The notes under the pieces are model-generated. The model had not been told where the DNA came from. It did no database searches and worked only from the letters and a program-made list of their open reading frames with translations. Source: Comamonadaceae bacterium (lineage in GTDB: Bacteria > Pseudomonadota > Gammaproteobacteria > Burkholderiales > Burkholderiaceae_C). Taken from it: a stretch of DNA of 64,000 nucleotides. Shown here in pieces: positions 31,776-39,040 of this stretch. How positions within the stretch are numbered: the first letter of the stretch is position 1; each line of letters opens with the position of its first letter. The stretch covers positions 1 to 64,000 of the forward strand of contig JAIXRJ010000049.1 of the NCBI GenBank assembly GCA_027485235.1, written 5' to 3'. The position numbers and the translations under genes are program-made.

Positions 31776-33070
31776 GTGCAACCGGCCTGCGCCGCCAACA
31801 AGCCCAAGGCTGCGGCTTTGCCGGCCTTGAAACCGTCTTCGTGAAATCCATAACCCATCCAGGCCCCGGCATACCATGTGCGCTGTTGGCCCTGAAGTGT
31901 CGGCATGCGCGTTTGTGCATCGATCGCTGCCAAATCAAAGACTGGGTGTGCGTAGTCATAACTGCCCATCACTTGGTCAGGTGCAATGTCCTGCACCGGA
32001 TTGAGTGAAACGAACACCTCTTGGCTGAAAGGCAGCGGTTGCAACAGGTTGAGCCAGTAATGCAAGCACACGCGGGCGGACTCGGTGCTGTCATGCGCAG
32101 CACGCTCGTAGTTCCAAGCGGCCCAAGCGAGTTTTTTCTGTGGCATCACTGAAGTATCGGTGTGCAGAACCGCCCGGTTGGGGTGGAACCTGATGGCACC
32201 CAGCACCGCTTCTTCCTGCGCAGTGGGCTTGGCCAAGATGGCCAAGGATTGATCGGCATGTGTGGCCAAGATCACCTGATCAAAGGCCTCTGCACCGTCT
32301 GGCGTGTGCACAGTCACCCCTTGGACATGCCGCTCGATGCGCAACACCGGCGTGTTCAGACGCTGGTCTGGAACGCCTGCCAAAATTTTCTCTACGTAAT
32401 GACGGGCACCGCCAGCCACGGTGTGCCACTGCGGACGGTTGTTCACCTGGATCAAACCGTGGTTATGGCAAAAACGGACCATGGTGGCCACGGGAAAGTC
32501 CAGCATTTGGTCGGTCGGGCAACTCCAAATACAACCCAACATGGGCAGCAAATACCAATCACGGAAAGTCGAACCCAAGTCATGCTGCTTCAGGAATTCT
32601 CGCAGCGGCTGGGCCAGCTCATGGTCTTGGTTGCGCGAGGCCAAGGCGTTGGCCAGGGTGTTGAAACGCATCACATCGCGCAACATCTTCAAGAATTGGG
32701 GCTTGAACAGATTGCTGCGTTGCGCAAAAACACTGTTGAGGTTGGCGCCGTTCCACTCCAGCGCTCGGCGGCCGTGCTGGCCTGGCACCTGAACAGAAAA
32801 AGACATGTCGGACTTCGCTGTCGCCACTTGCAGCGTCTCAAACAAAGAGATCAAACCGGGGTAGGTGCGCTCGTTGTAGACCAAAAATCCTGTGTCAACC
32901 CCATGCGTTTGTAAGCCTTGCGGCGTGGGCAAGGTCACATCGACCGTGTGCGTGTGGCCGCCAAAGTAATCCCCCGCCTCGAACAAGGAAACGCGGGCTT
33001 GTCCTTGCAAATGGTGCGCAGCAGACAGGCCCGAAATGCCCGAGCCCACAATGGCAATGCGTTGCGTCAT
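31772..33070 (-). CDS. FAD-dependent amine oxidase-like protein (COG2907)
   Basis: The product is 432 aa. IAIVGSGISGLSAAHHL at residues 5-21 binds FAD, VSLFEAGDYFGGHTHTVD is the GG-doublet motif, and DTGFLVYNERTYPGL and AGAWMGYGFHEDGFKAG are COG2907 blocks. Members are predicted to oxidise acyl chains in cyclopropane-lipid clusters; in Rhodobacter a homologue belongs to the RpoE-ChrR (singlet oxygen) regulon. It overlaps the glutathione peroxidase stop in ATGA. Confidence 0.92.
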   Translation of the reverse strand: MTQRIAIVGSGISGLSAAHHLQGQARVSLFEAGDYFGGHTHTVDVTLPTPQGLQTHGVDTGFLVYNERTYPGLISLFETLQVATAKSDMSFSVQVPGQHGRRALEWNGANLNSVFAQRSNLFKPQFLKMLRDVMRFNTLANALASRNQDHELAQPLREFLKQHDLGSTFRDWYLLPMLGCIWSCPTDQMLDFPVATMVRFCHNHGLIQVNNRPQWHTVAGGARHYVEKILAGVPDQRLNTPVLRIERHVQGVTVHTPDGAEAFDQVILATHADQSLAILAKPTAQEEAVLGAIRFHPNRAVLHTDTSVMPQKKLAWAAWNYERAAHDSTESARVCLHYWLNLLQPLPFSQEVFVSLNPVQDIAPDQVMGSYDYAHPVFDLAAIDAQTRMPTLQGQQRTWYAGAWMGYGFHEDGFKAGKAAALGLLAAQAGCT

Positions 33071-33663
33071 GGGGCAGAACCGGTGGCAGCCAGTTGCTTT
33101 TCGATTTCACGGACAAAACTTTTGTCTTGTGGACTCGTCATGCTGTTAAAGCCCTTGACTTGCTTGCCATCCCTGCTGATGACGTATTTGTAGAAATTCC
33201 ACTTGGCCGTCGTGCCCGACAGCTCGGCCAACTGCTTGAACAGCGGCGATGCATCCGGACCACGCACATTGGTTTTGACAAACATCGGAAATTTCACACC
33301 AAAAGTGTTTTCACAAAAGTCGGCAATTTTGGCGTTGCTGTCTGGCTCTTGCGAGAAGTCGTTGCTGGGGAAACCCAGCACCACCAAGCCCCGGTTTTTG
33401 TATTGGGCATACAAAGTCTCCAGTCCTTTGTATTGGGGTGTGAAACCGCAGAAACTGGCCGTATTGACCACCACCACCACCTGCCCCGCAAACTGACACA
33501 AGGCTTGCGGTTTTTCGTCTTGCAGGCGCAAGACCGAATGCTGAAGGACACGGGGGCAAGGAGCCGACGTGGCGGCCGTGACGTTGGCGCTGCTTTGAGC
33601 GTGTGTGCTTGTGTGTGCAGTGCCCAGTAGCAAACACCCTGCAAAAATGAAATGACGAAGCAT
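33067..33663 (-). CDS. exported glutathione peroxidase-family protein
   Basis: The product is 198 aa with a signal peptide (FIFAGCLLLGTAHTSTHAQ). The peroxidatic cysteine is C72 (NTASFCGFTPQY), FPSNDFSQEP replaces the usual PCNQFGxQEP, and KWNFYKYVI carries the active-site Trp/Asn. There is Ser where many thioredoxin-dependent GPx proteins have the resolving Cys (PxNQF block). Export is unusual for this family and points to reduction of lipid peroxides in the periplasm. It is the first gene of the lipid operon, translationally coupled to the amine oxidase. Confidence 0.9.
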   Translation of the reverse strand: MLRHFIFAGCLLLGTAHTSTHAQSSANVTAATSAPCPRVLQHSVLRLQDEKPQALCQFAGQVVVVVNTASFCGFTPQYKGLETLYAQYKNRGLVVLGFPSNDFSQEPDSNAKIADFCENTFGVKFPMFVKTNVRGPDASPLFKQLAELSGTTAKWNFYKYVISRDGKQVKGFNSMTSPQDKSFVREIEKQLAATGSAP

Positions 33664-33692
33664 ATTGAATGAATTGATAATTTTTCCCAAGT

Positions 33693-33709
33693 TTTGAACT
33701 GTGTTCAAA
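33693..33709 (-). promoter_or_regulatory. perfect palindrome in the promoter region of the lipid operon
   Basis: TTTGAAC-aca-GTTCAAA (minus strand), 7-bp perfect arms, 30 bases upstream of the glutathione peroxidase start and the only strong symmetry in the 216-bp gap. A TTGAAC inside it could double as a -35, with an A/T-rich AATTAT about 18 bp downstream. I see no TGATCC/TAAGA pair of the RpoE-ChrR type. Confidence 0.45.
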
Positions 33710-33879
33710 GCTTACCAATTTTCAAGTATATGGCCAGGCGCTCTGTAAGCCTGTCGGCAAACCCCTGATGGGTGGGGGGATGGCGAAGACCCACTGGGGT
33801 GTTCACTGGCCAAGTTGTTGGCGCAATTCTCCATTTTTGTCAGGCTGGGACTGCCGTTAACCAGAACCGCCGGTTTGTT

Positions 33880-35610
33880 TCAGCGAATCACTTCAGGAGT
33901 CAATGCAAGGACAGCTTGGTAGTTAGACAAAAAAACTTGCCCGTGCAGTTGGTCCAAGAAATGGGTGGTTTTGAGCTTGTCCATCACCGGGCCTTTGATC
34001 TCCGAAAAATGCAACGCAATCCCAGAGTCTTTCAATCGGCTGGCAATGGCCTCCAGGCTTTCCATGGCACTGGCGTCGATGTCGTTCACCGCAGAACATT
34101 GCAACACAACATGCTCCAAGCCTGGACGCGCTGCGACCTCGGCGTTGATGCGGTCTTCCACGCCACGGGCGTTGGCGAAAAACAGGCTGGCATCCACCCG
34201 CAGGCAGACGAGCTTGGGACTGGTCAACACATCGTGACGCAGCACATTGCGGAAATGCTCGGTGCCCGGCACCAGGCCCACGGCGGCCATGTGGGGTCGG
34301 CTGGCTTGGAACAAATACAGCGCCAAAGACACCACCACACCCAACACCAAACCCGTTTCCACACCCACCAACAAGGTGGCCAGCAAGGTGGTGGCCACGG
34401 CGATGAAGTCCAGTTTGGAGAAACGCCAAGTGGATTTGAAGATGCCAAAGTCGACCAAAGAGAGCACCGCCACGATGATGGTGGCCGCCAGTGTGGCTTG
34501 CGGCAGATAGTAAAGCGCAGGGGTTAAAAACAGCGAAGCCAACGTGATGCCCACCGCCGTGTAAACGCCTGCAGCAGGCGTGACAGCGCCCGCATCAAAA
34601 TTGACCACAGAGCGCGCGAAACCTCCGGTCACGGGGAAGCCGCCAGTGAAGGCTGCCGACAAATTGCTGGCACCCAAGGCCACCAACTCCTGGTCGGGCT
34701 CAATGCGTTGACGACGTTTGGCGGCCAAGGTTTGGCCCACCGACACCGATTCGACAAAGCCCACCACGCTGATCAGCAACGCGGGCACCCACAACTTTTG
34801 CCACAAGGCCATGTCCCACAAGGGCGCGGTGAGCGGGGGCAAGCCTTGCGGCACGGTGCCGACCAATTTCATGCCTTGGCCTTGCCAGTCCAGCGCCCAA
34901 GCCAACACCGAGGTCAAGGCAATGGCGGCCACGGGGCCGGCCTTGGCCAGCACATCGGCCAGCTTGGGTTTGAGGCCTGCAGAAATGAGCAGGGGTTTCA
35001 AACCCTTGCGGACCCAAAACAAAAACACCGTGGCGGCGAGGCCCACACCCAAAGTGAGCAGGTGCAGGTTAGAAGCTTGGTGCATCAGCGCAGACAGCAG
35101 CTCTAAAAAGTTGTGGCCCTCGGCTTTCACACCCATGAGGGTTTTGATTTGGCTCAAGGCGATCAACAAACCCGAGGCCGAAATAAAGCCTGAGATCACG
35201 GGATGGCTTAAAAAATTGGCCAAAAAGCCCAACCTTAAAAACCCCATGATCAGCAGCATGCCGCCCGACAAAAACGCCAAAGTGATGGCCACTTGCCAAT
35301 AGGCATGGGTCCCCGCAGCCGCATGCTCTGCCACCGCCGCAGCGGTCATCAAAGACACCACGGCCACCGGCCCCACCGCCAAGACACGGCTGCTGCCCAG
35401 CAGGGCATAGAGCAGCAAGGGCGCAACGCTGGCGTACAAACCCACCTCAGGTGGCAGGCCTGCCAACAAAGCATAGGCCAAGCTTTGCGGGATCAACATG
35501 ATGGTGACAATGAGTGCCGCCACCATGTCGTTGGTGAAGCTTTCTCGGTTGTATTGGCGACCCCACGCCAACATGGGAACAGTGGGGAGCCAACTTGGCA
35601 GTGCTGTCAT
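33880..35610 (-). CDS. SulP (SLC26) family anion permease with STAS domain
   Basis: The product is 576 aa. About 12 membrane segments occupy residues 25-425, including LIPQSLAYALLAGLPPEVGLYAS (the SulP signature) and the GGFPVTGGFARSVVNFDAGAVTP re-entrant region. A C-terminal STAS domain follows at about 445-560 (LRVDASLFFANARGVEDRI, LQCSAVNDIDASAMESLEAI). SulP proteins carry sulfate, bicarbonate or other anions. It lies 55 bases after the YeeE-type pair on the same strand, so export of sulfate or sulfite from sulfide oxidation is a reasonable inference. Confidence 0.92.
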   Translation of the reverse strand: MTALPSWLPTVPMLAWGRQYNRESFTNDMVAALIVTIMLIPQSLAYALLAGLPPEVGLYASVAPLLLYALLGSSRVLAVGPVAVVSLMTAAAVAEHAAAGTHAYWQVAITLAFLSGGMLLIMGFLRLGFLANFLSHPVISGFISASGLLIALSQIKTLMGVKAEGHNFLELLSALMHQASNLHLLTLGVGLAATVFLFWVRKGLKPLLISAGLKPKLADVLAKAGPVAAIALTSVLAWALDWQGQGMKLVGTVPQGLPPLTAPLWDMALWQKLWVPALLISVVGFVESVSVGQTLAAKRRQRIEPDQELVALGASNLSAAFTGGFPVTGGFARSVVNFDAGAVTPAAGVYTAVGITLASLFLTPALYYLPQATLAATIIVAVLSLVDFGIFKSTWRFSKLDFIAVATTLLATLLVGVETGLVLGVVVSLALYLFQASRPHMAAVGLVPGTEHFRNVLRHDVLTSPKLVCLRVDASLFFANARGVEDRINAEVAARPGLEHVVLQCSAVNDIDASAMESLEAIASRLKDSGIALHFSEIKGPVMDKLKTTHFLDQLHGQVFLSNYQAVLALTPEVIR

Positions 35611-35665
35611 CGGTCAACCATTTCAGCTTTGGATTTGTCTATCGTGAGATTCAAACGGCGTTGAG

Positions 35666-36115
35666 TTAGGCTTTGCGGGGTGCGTGGACGAAGCGGTCCA
35701 TCAACTCAAAGCCCAGCATGCCGACCAACATGGCCAAGACAAACACCAGCGCCTTGGGTTGGCCATCGGCCATCGACACCAGCGCCGGACCAGGGCAAAA
35801 ACCCGCCAAGCCCCAACCTGCGCCAAACAACAAACTGCCCATCACCAGTTTTTTGTCCATGTCCATGTGGGTGGGCAGGCGCATAGCGCCACCCAAAAAG
35901 GTGCTGGTGCGTTTTTTAGCCACGGTGAACGCGAAAAATCCGACCATGATGGCGCCGCCCATCACCAGTGCCAAGGAAGGGTCCCAAGTGCCAAACAGGT
36001 CGAGAAAGCCCATGACTTTGCCGGGGTCGGTCATGCCCGAGAGCATGAGGCCCAAGCCAAACAGCAGGCCAACGACAAACTCTGCGATGCGGTGGAGGTG
36101 GTTTTTGTTAAGCAT
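35666..36115 (-). CDS. half-size YeeE/YedE-type sulfur transporter B
   Basis: The product is 149 aa; GAGGAA precedes the ATG at 36115. Four or so membrane helices. GLMLSGMTDPGKVMGFLDLFG and GWGLAGFCPGPALVS, with a conserved Cys in GFCPGP, are the hallmarks of the second half of YeeE/YedE (DUF6691). Full-length YeeE imports thiosulfate; half-size pairs of this kind occur beside bigR/blh genes in sulfide detoxification loci (PmpB-like). It follows half A by 10 bases. Confidence 0.9.
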   Translation of the reverse strand: MLNKNHLHRIAEFVVGLLFGLGLMLSGMTDPGKVMGFLDLFGTWDPSLALVMGGAIMVGFFAFTVAKKRTSTFLGGAMRLPTHMDMDKKLVMGSLLFGAGWGLAGFCPGPALVSMADGQPKALVFVLAMLVGMLGFELMDRFVHAPRKA

Positions 36116-36125
36116 GTTGATTTCC

Positions 36126-36563
36126 TCAGAGGATGTGACGCAGCACGTAGACCATGACAAAGCCGGCACCCATGAAAGAGAGTGTGGCCACCAAAGAGCG
36201 GGGTGACAGGCGAGACAAGCCGCACACACCATGACCGCTGGTGCAGCCCGAGGCATATCGGGTGCCGATGCCCACCAGCAAACCGGCGGCAATCACCATC
36301 CAGTCAGACGCATCAATGCGCGGGGCCGTGATGTACTGCGCGGGCACCACGGCGTGGAAAACCGTGGGTGCGGCCAACATGCCCAGGAGGAAGGCCACAC
36401 GCCAAGTTGTATCGCCCGCTTTGGGTGGCAACAACCCACCCAAAATGCCGCTGATGCCCAAGATGCGTCCGTTGACCAAAATGAAGATGGCCGAGGCCAC
36501 CCCCAAAATGACGCCGCCGGCGAGAGAGGCGAAAGGCGAGAAATGTGCCCAATCGATGTTCAT
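36126..36563 (-). CDS. half-size YeeE/YedE-type sulfur transporter A
   Basis: The product is 145 aa from the ATG at 36563. Membrane helices include LAGGVILGVASAIFILVNGRI. GTRYASGCTSGHGVCGLSR has the conserved Cys pair of the YeeE family that relays thiosulfate or persulfide sulfur. It corresponds to PmpA. The start overlaps the bigR-type stop by 4 bases (ATGA), so regulator and transporter are translationally coupled. Confidence 0.9.
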   Translation of the reverse strand: MNIDWAHFSPFASLAGGVILGVASAIFILVNGRILGISGILGGLLPPKAGDTTWRVAFLLGMLAAPTVFHAVVPAQYITAPRIDASDWMVIAAGLLVGIGTRYASGCTSGHGVCGLSRLSPRSLVATLSFMGAGFVMVYVLRHIL

Positions 36564-36889
36564 GTGGATGCTCCTTCTTGTGGTTCGCAAAATTGCGTGA
36601 ATAAAACGTTCATGACGGCCAACGCTTGTGGGCTGGCAATTTGGTAGTAAATGTTTTTGCCATCACGGCGGGTCGTCACCAACTCTTCGTCTCGCAAGAC
36701 AGTGAGCTGCTGCGACAAGGTGGGCTGCACGATGCCCAAGATCTCTTCCAACTCGCCCACACGCTTTTCGCCTTGAGACAGTTGGCACAGCAACAACAAG
36801 CGGTCGGGGTTGGAGAGCACTTTCATCAGGCGGCAGGCATGGCCGGCTGAGGTTTTCATTTTTTCTAAGTCCAGTGTGGTGGTGTCCAT
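36560..36889 (-). CDS. bigR: ArsR-family persulfide-sensing repressor (BigR/SqrR-like)
   Basis: The product is 109 aa, a winged helix of ArsR type (VLSNPDRLLLLCQLSQGE, LGIVQPTLSQQLTVLRDEEL as recognition helix, VTTRRDGKNIYYQI as wing). It lacks the CxC metal site but has C35 in helix 2-3 and C101 in the last helix, the pair that in BigR, SqrR and YgaV forms a di- to tetrasulfide with persulfides and releases DNA. A further C19 is present. It is divergent from the Blh gene and leads the transporter genes. The operator is probably the palindrome at 36929-36957. Confidence 0.88.
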   Translation of the reverse strand: MDTTTLDLEKMKTSAGHACRLMKVLSNPDRLLLLCQLSQGEKRVGELEEILGIVQPTLSQQLTVLRDEELVTTRRDGKNIYYQIASPQALAVMNVLFTQFCEPQEGAST

Positions 36890-36928
36890 GGGCGGGTTTT
36901 CCGGCTTTTCAATTAAAGATGTTAAATT

Positions 36929-36957
36929 ATATTGACTAACAAATTATTTGTCAATAT
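36929..36957. promoter_or_regulatory. palindromic operator between bigR and blh
   Basis: ATATTGAC and GTCAATAT are perfect 8-bp arms separated by 13 bp; a smaller ACAAA-tta-TTTGT symmetry lies inside. The arms overlap both the -35 and the -10 of the blh promoter, the expected geometry for a repressor such as BigR. Confidence 0.75.
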
Positions 36958-36960
36958 ACT
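36932..36960 (+). promoter_or_regulatory. sigma-70 promoter of blh
   Basis: TTGACT, 17-bp spacer, TATACT. Both hexamers differ from consensus at one position. Expected leader is about 25 nt, containing AAGGAG before the ATG at 36991. Confidence 0.85.
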
Positions 36961-36990
36961 ATCTGAAGCTTAATCAAAAAGGAGTTTTAG

Positions 36991-37866
36991 ATGACTACCG
37001 CCCCTCTCAACCCCCTCGTTCACGGCATGTTTGACCCCGCGACCTGGACCGTCACTTATGTGGTTTACGAAAAACCCGGTTCGGCTTGCGCCATCATTGA
37101 CTCGGTGTTGGACTACGACCCCAAGTCCGGCCGGACCAGCCACACGTCAGCGGACAAGGTGATCGAGTTTGTCAAAGCCAACGATCTGAAAGTGGCTTGG
37201 ATTTTGGAAACCCATGCCCACGCCGACCACCTGAGCGCCGCCCCTTATCTGAAACAGCACTTGGGTGGCCAAACCGCCATCGGTGACCACATTGGTGGCG
37301 TGCAAAAAGTGTTCAAGGGCATCTTCAACATGGAAGAAAGCTTCAAGCCTGACGGATCGCAGTTTGACCATTTGTTCGCTGAGGGAGACACCATCACCAT
37401 GGGCAACCTGAAAGGTCACACCTTGTATGTGCCTGGGCATACGCCTGCGTGTGTGGCTTACCAGTTTGGCGATGCGGTATTTGTGGGCGACACCCTGTTC
37501 ATGCCCGATGTGGGCACCGCACGCTGCGATTTTCCTGGTGGCGACGCTAGAACCTTGTACGCCTCGACACGTAAAATTTTGAGCTTGCCGCCCCAGACCC
37601 GTTTGTTCATGTGCCACGACTACCCGCCCAATGGTCGCCCTGTGAATTTTGAGACGACTGTGGCGGAGCAAAAAGCCAAGAACATCCATGTGCACGAGGG
37701 CATCGGTGAAGCCGAGTTTGTCGAGATGCGCACCCAACGCGACGCGACCCTGGAAATGCCGGTGCTCATCCTGCCTGCGGTGCAAATCAACATCCGCGCG
37801 GGCGAGTTGCCACCCAAAGAAAGCAACGGCATTGCCTACGCCAAAATCCCCTTGAATGCCCTCTGA
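36991..37866 (+). CDS. blh: Blh-type metallo-beta-lactamase-fold persulfide dioxygenase
   Basis: The product is 291 aa. Metal ligands: H75, H77, D79, H80 (LETHAHADHLSA), H near 150 (PGHTPACVAY), D near 168 (FVGDTLF) and H near 210 (MCHDYPP). RTSHTSADKVIEF and FMPDVGTARCDFPGGDARTLY are the signature blocks of the persulfide dioxygenase/Blh group, which oxidises glutathione persulfide to sulfite with one iron. It is divergent from its presumed repressor BigR, as in Agrobacterium and Xylella. Confidence 0.92.
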   Translation: MTTAPLNPLVHGMFDPATWTVTYVVYEKPGSACAIIDSVLDYDPKSGRTSHTSADKVIEFVKANDLKVAWILETHAHADHLSAAPYLKQHLGGQTAIGDHIGGVQKVFKGIFNMEESFKPDGSQFDHLFAEGDTITMGNLKGHTLYVPGHTPACVAYQFGDAVFVGDTLFMPDVGTARCDFPGGDARTLYASTRKILSLPPQTRLFMCHDYPPNGRPVNFETTVAEQKAKNIHVHEGIGEAEFVEMRTQRDATLEMPVLILPAVQINIRAGELPPKESNGIAYAKIPLNAL

Positions 37867-37891
37867 TCCGCACCCATTTCAGGGTGCGGAT
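37866..37891. terminator. strong bidirectional hairpin after blh
   Basis: ATCCGCACCC and GGGTGCGGAT make a perfect 10-bp stem with a 6-nt loop, starting on the last base of the blh stop codon and ending 4 bases before the cytochrome c stop. Confidence 0.75.
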
Positions 37892-37895
37892 GAAC

Positions 37896-38204
37896 TCATT
37901 TGGCCCCAGCCAGAATCCAGGAGGCCAGTGTTTTGGCATCTGCATCGCTCAAAGCGGGTTGAGCAGGCATGGGCACTGGGCCCCATTTACCTGCACCACC
38001 GGCCTTGATGCTTTTGGCCAAATTGGCCACCGCGTCTTTTTGATCTCCGTATTTTTTGGCGACCTCTTGGTAAGCGGGCCCCACCAATTTCTTGTCCGCA
38101 GCATGGCAAGACATGCACGCATTCTTCTTGGCCAAATCCATGCTGGCAAAGGCAGGGGGCACCAACAGGGAAGTAGCCGCTATGGCCGCATGAATCAGTT
38201 TCAC
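37896..38204 (-). CDS. small exported cytochrome c (c551/c8-like)
   Basis: The product is 102 aa with a signal peptide (AAIAATSLLVPPAFA). One haem site CMSCH near residue 30-34 and the axial methionine in PVPMPAQPALSDADAKTLASWI, matching class I cytochrome c551/c552. It is last in the fcc operon, 25 bases after soxYZ, and probably carries electrons from sulfide oxidation to an oxidase. Confidence 0.92.
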   Translation of the reverse strand: MKLIHAAIAATSLLVPPAFASMDLAKKNACMSCHAADKKLVGPAYQEVAKKYGDQKDAVANLAKSIKAGGAGKWGPVPMPAQPALSDADAKTLASWILAGAK

Positions 38205-38229
38205 ATGAACTCCACAAAGATAAATGAAA

Positions 38230-39030
38230 TCACACCATCAGTTGCTCATCTGTTCTGGCCGCGCCCTTGTTGTCGCGCCAAAAGACCGAGACCTTGTCGC
38301 CCGGCTTGGCGCTTTTGAGGGTGAACTGCAGATAGGGATGACGGGCAACACCCGGACCCCAATCTGCTGCCATGACTTCCTTGCCGTTGTGGCTGATGAG
38401 CACCCGGTCAATGTGCCAAGCCGTGACCACCTTGCCAGCCGCGTTCTTGCGTTGCCCTGATTCCATTTCGTGGGCCATGCGCATGCGCACCAATGCAGAA
38501 TCACCTTGAATTTGGGCACGGATTTTGGTCGGCTCGGTCGCCCGCTTGGCCTCCACGTCCTCCGGCGTTTCGGATGTGCCGCCACAACTGCCAAGCACCA
38601 CTTTGACTTCTTTTTTGGCGTAAAAAGCACGTCCGTCGTTCAAAAGAACCAAGCCACAAACCACCGAAGTCTGCGCCATCTTGATGTGCATGGTCAAAGC
38701 AGAACCCACGCCTTCCGTCAGCTTGAACACCGCCGCCAAAGGGACAGGATTTTTTTCGACAAACAGCGCCAAGCTGCCGATGCCGGGCAAACTGGTGCTG
38801 ATGTCCATGGGTACCGATGCCCCGTTCTCAGCGTAATCCAGTGTGTTGAGTTTCACATCTGCGCTGAGTGTCAGAGATTTAGCGCCCAGGGCCTTGGCGA
38901 CGTCTGCAAGGGTTTTGCGATCGAAAACGGACGCGTTTGCAATCGCCCAAGATGGCCAAACTGCCGCAGACATGCCGACACCGGCACAGGCTGCTTGCTG
39001 CAGCCAAGCTCGACGGGCGTAAAGGGTCAT
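38230..39030 (-). CDS. fused SoxY-SoxZ sulfur carrier protein
   Basis: The product is 266 aa from the ATG at 39030 (a GTG at 39039 is possible). A Tat-like signal (YARRAWLQQAACAG) leads. Residues about 40-152 are SoxY, ending in VVLGSCGGT with the sulfur-carrying C149. Residues about 168-266 are SoxZ (VRMRMAHEMESGQRKNAAGK, VFWRDNKG). In ordinary SoxY the GGCGG arm is the extreme C-terminus and swings between enzymes; here it is internal, followed by a 16-residue acidic linker. It lies directly after fccB, so it may accept sulfur from sulfide oxidation. Similar fusions are described beside quinoprotein dehydrogenases. No soxB, soxAX or soxCD is in the window. Confidence 0.88.
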   Translation of the reverse strand: MTLYARRAWLQQAACAGVGMSAAVWPSWAIANASVFDRKTLADVAKALGAKSLTLSADVKLNTLDYAENGASVPMDISTSLPGIGSLALFVEKNPVPLAAVFKLTEGVGSALTMHIKMAQTSVVCGLVLLNDGRAFYAKKEVKVVLGSCGGTSETPEDVEAKRATEPTKIRAQIQGDSALVRMRMAHEMESGQRKNAAGKVVTAWHIDRVLISHNGKEVMAADWGPGVARHPYLQFTLKSAKPGDKVSVFWRDNKGAARTDEQLMV

Positions 39031-39040
39031 GGTCGTCACA

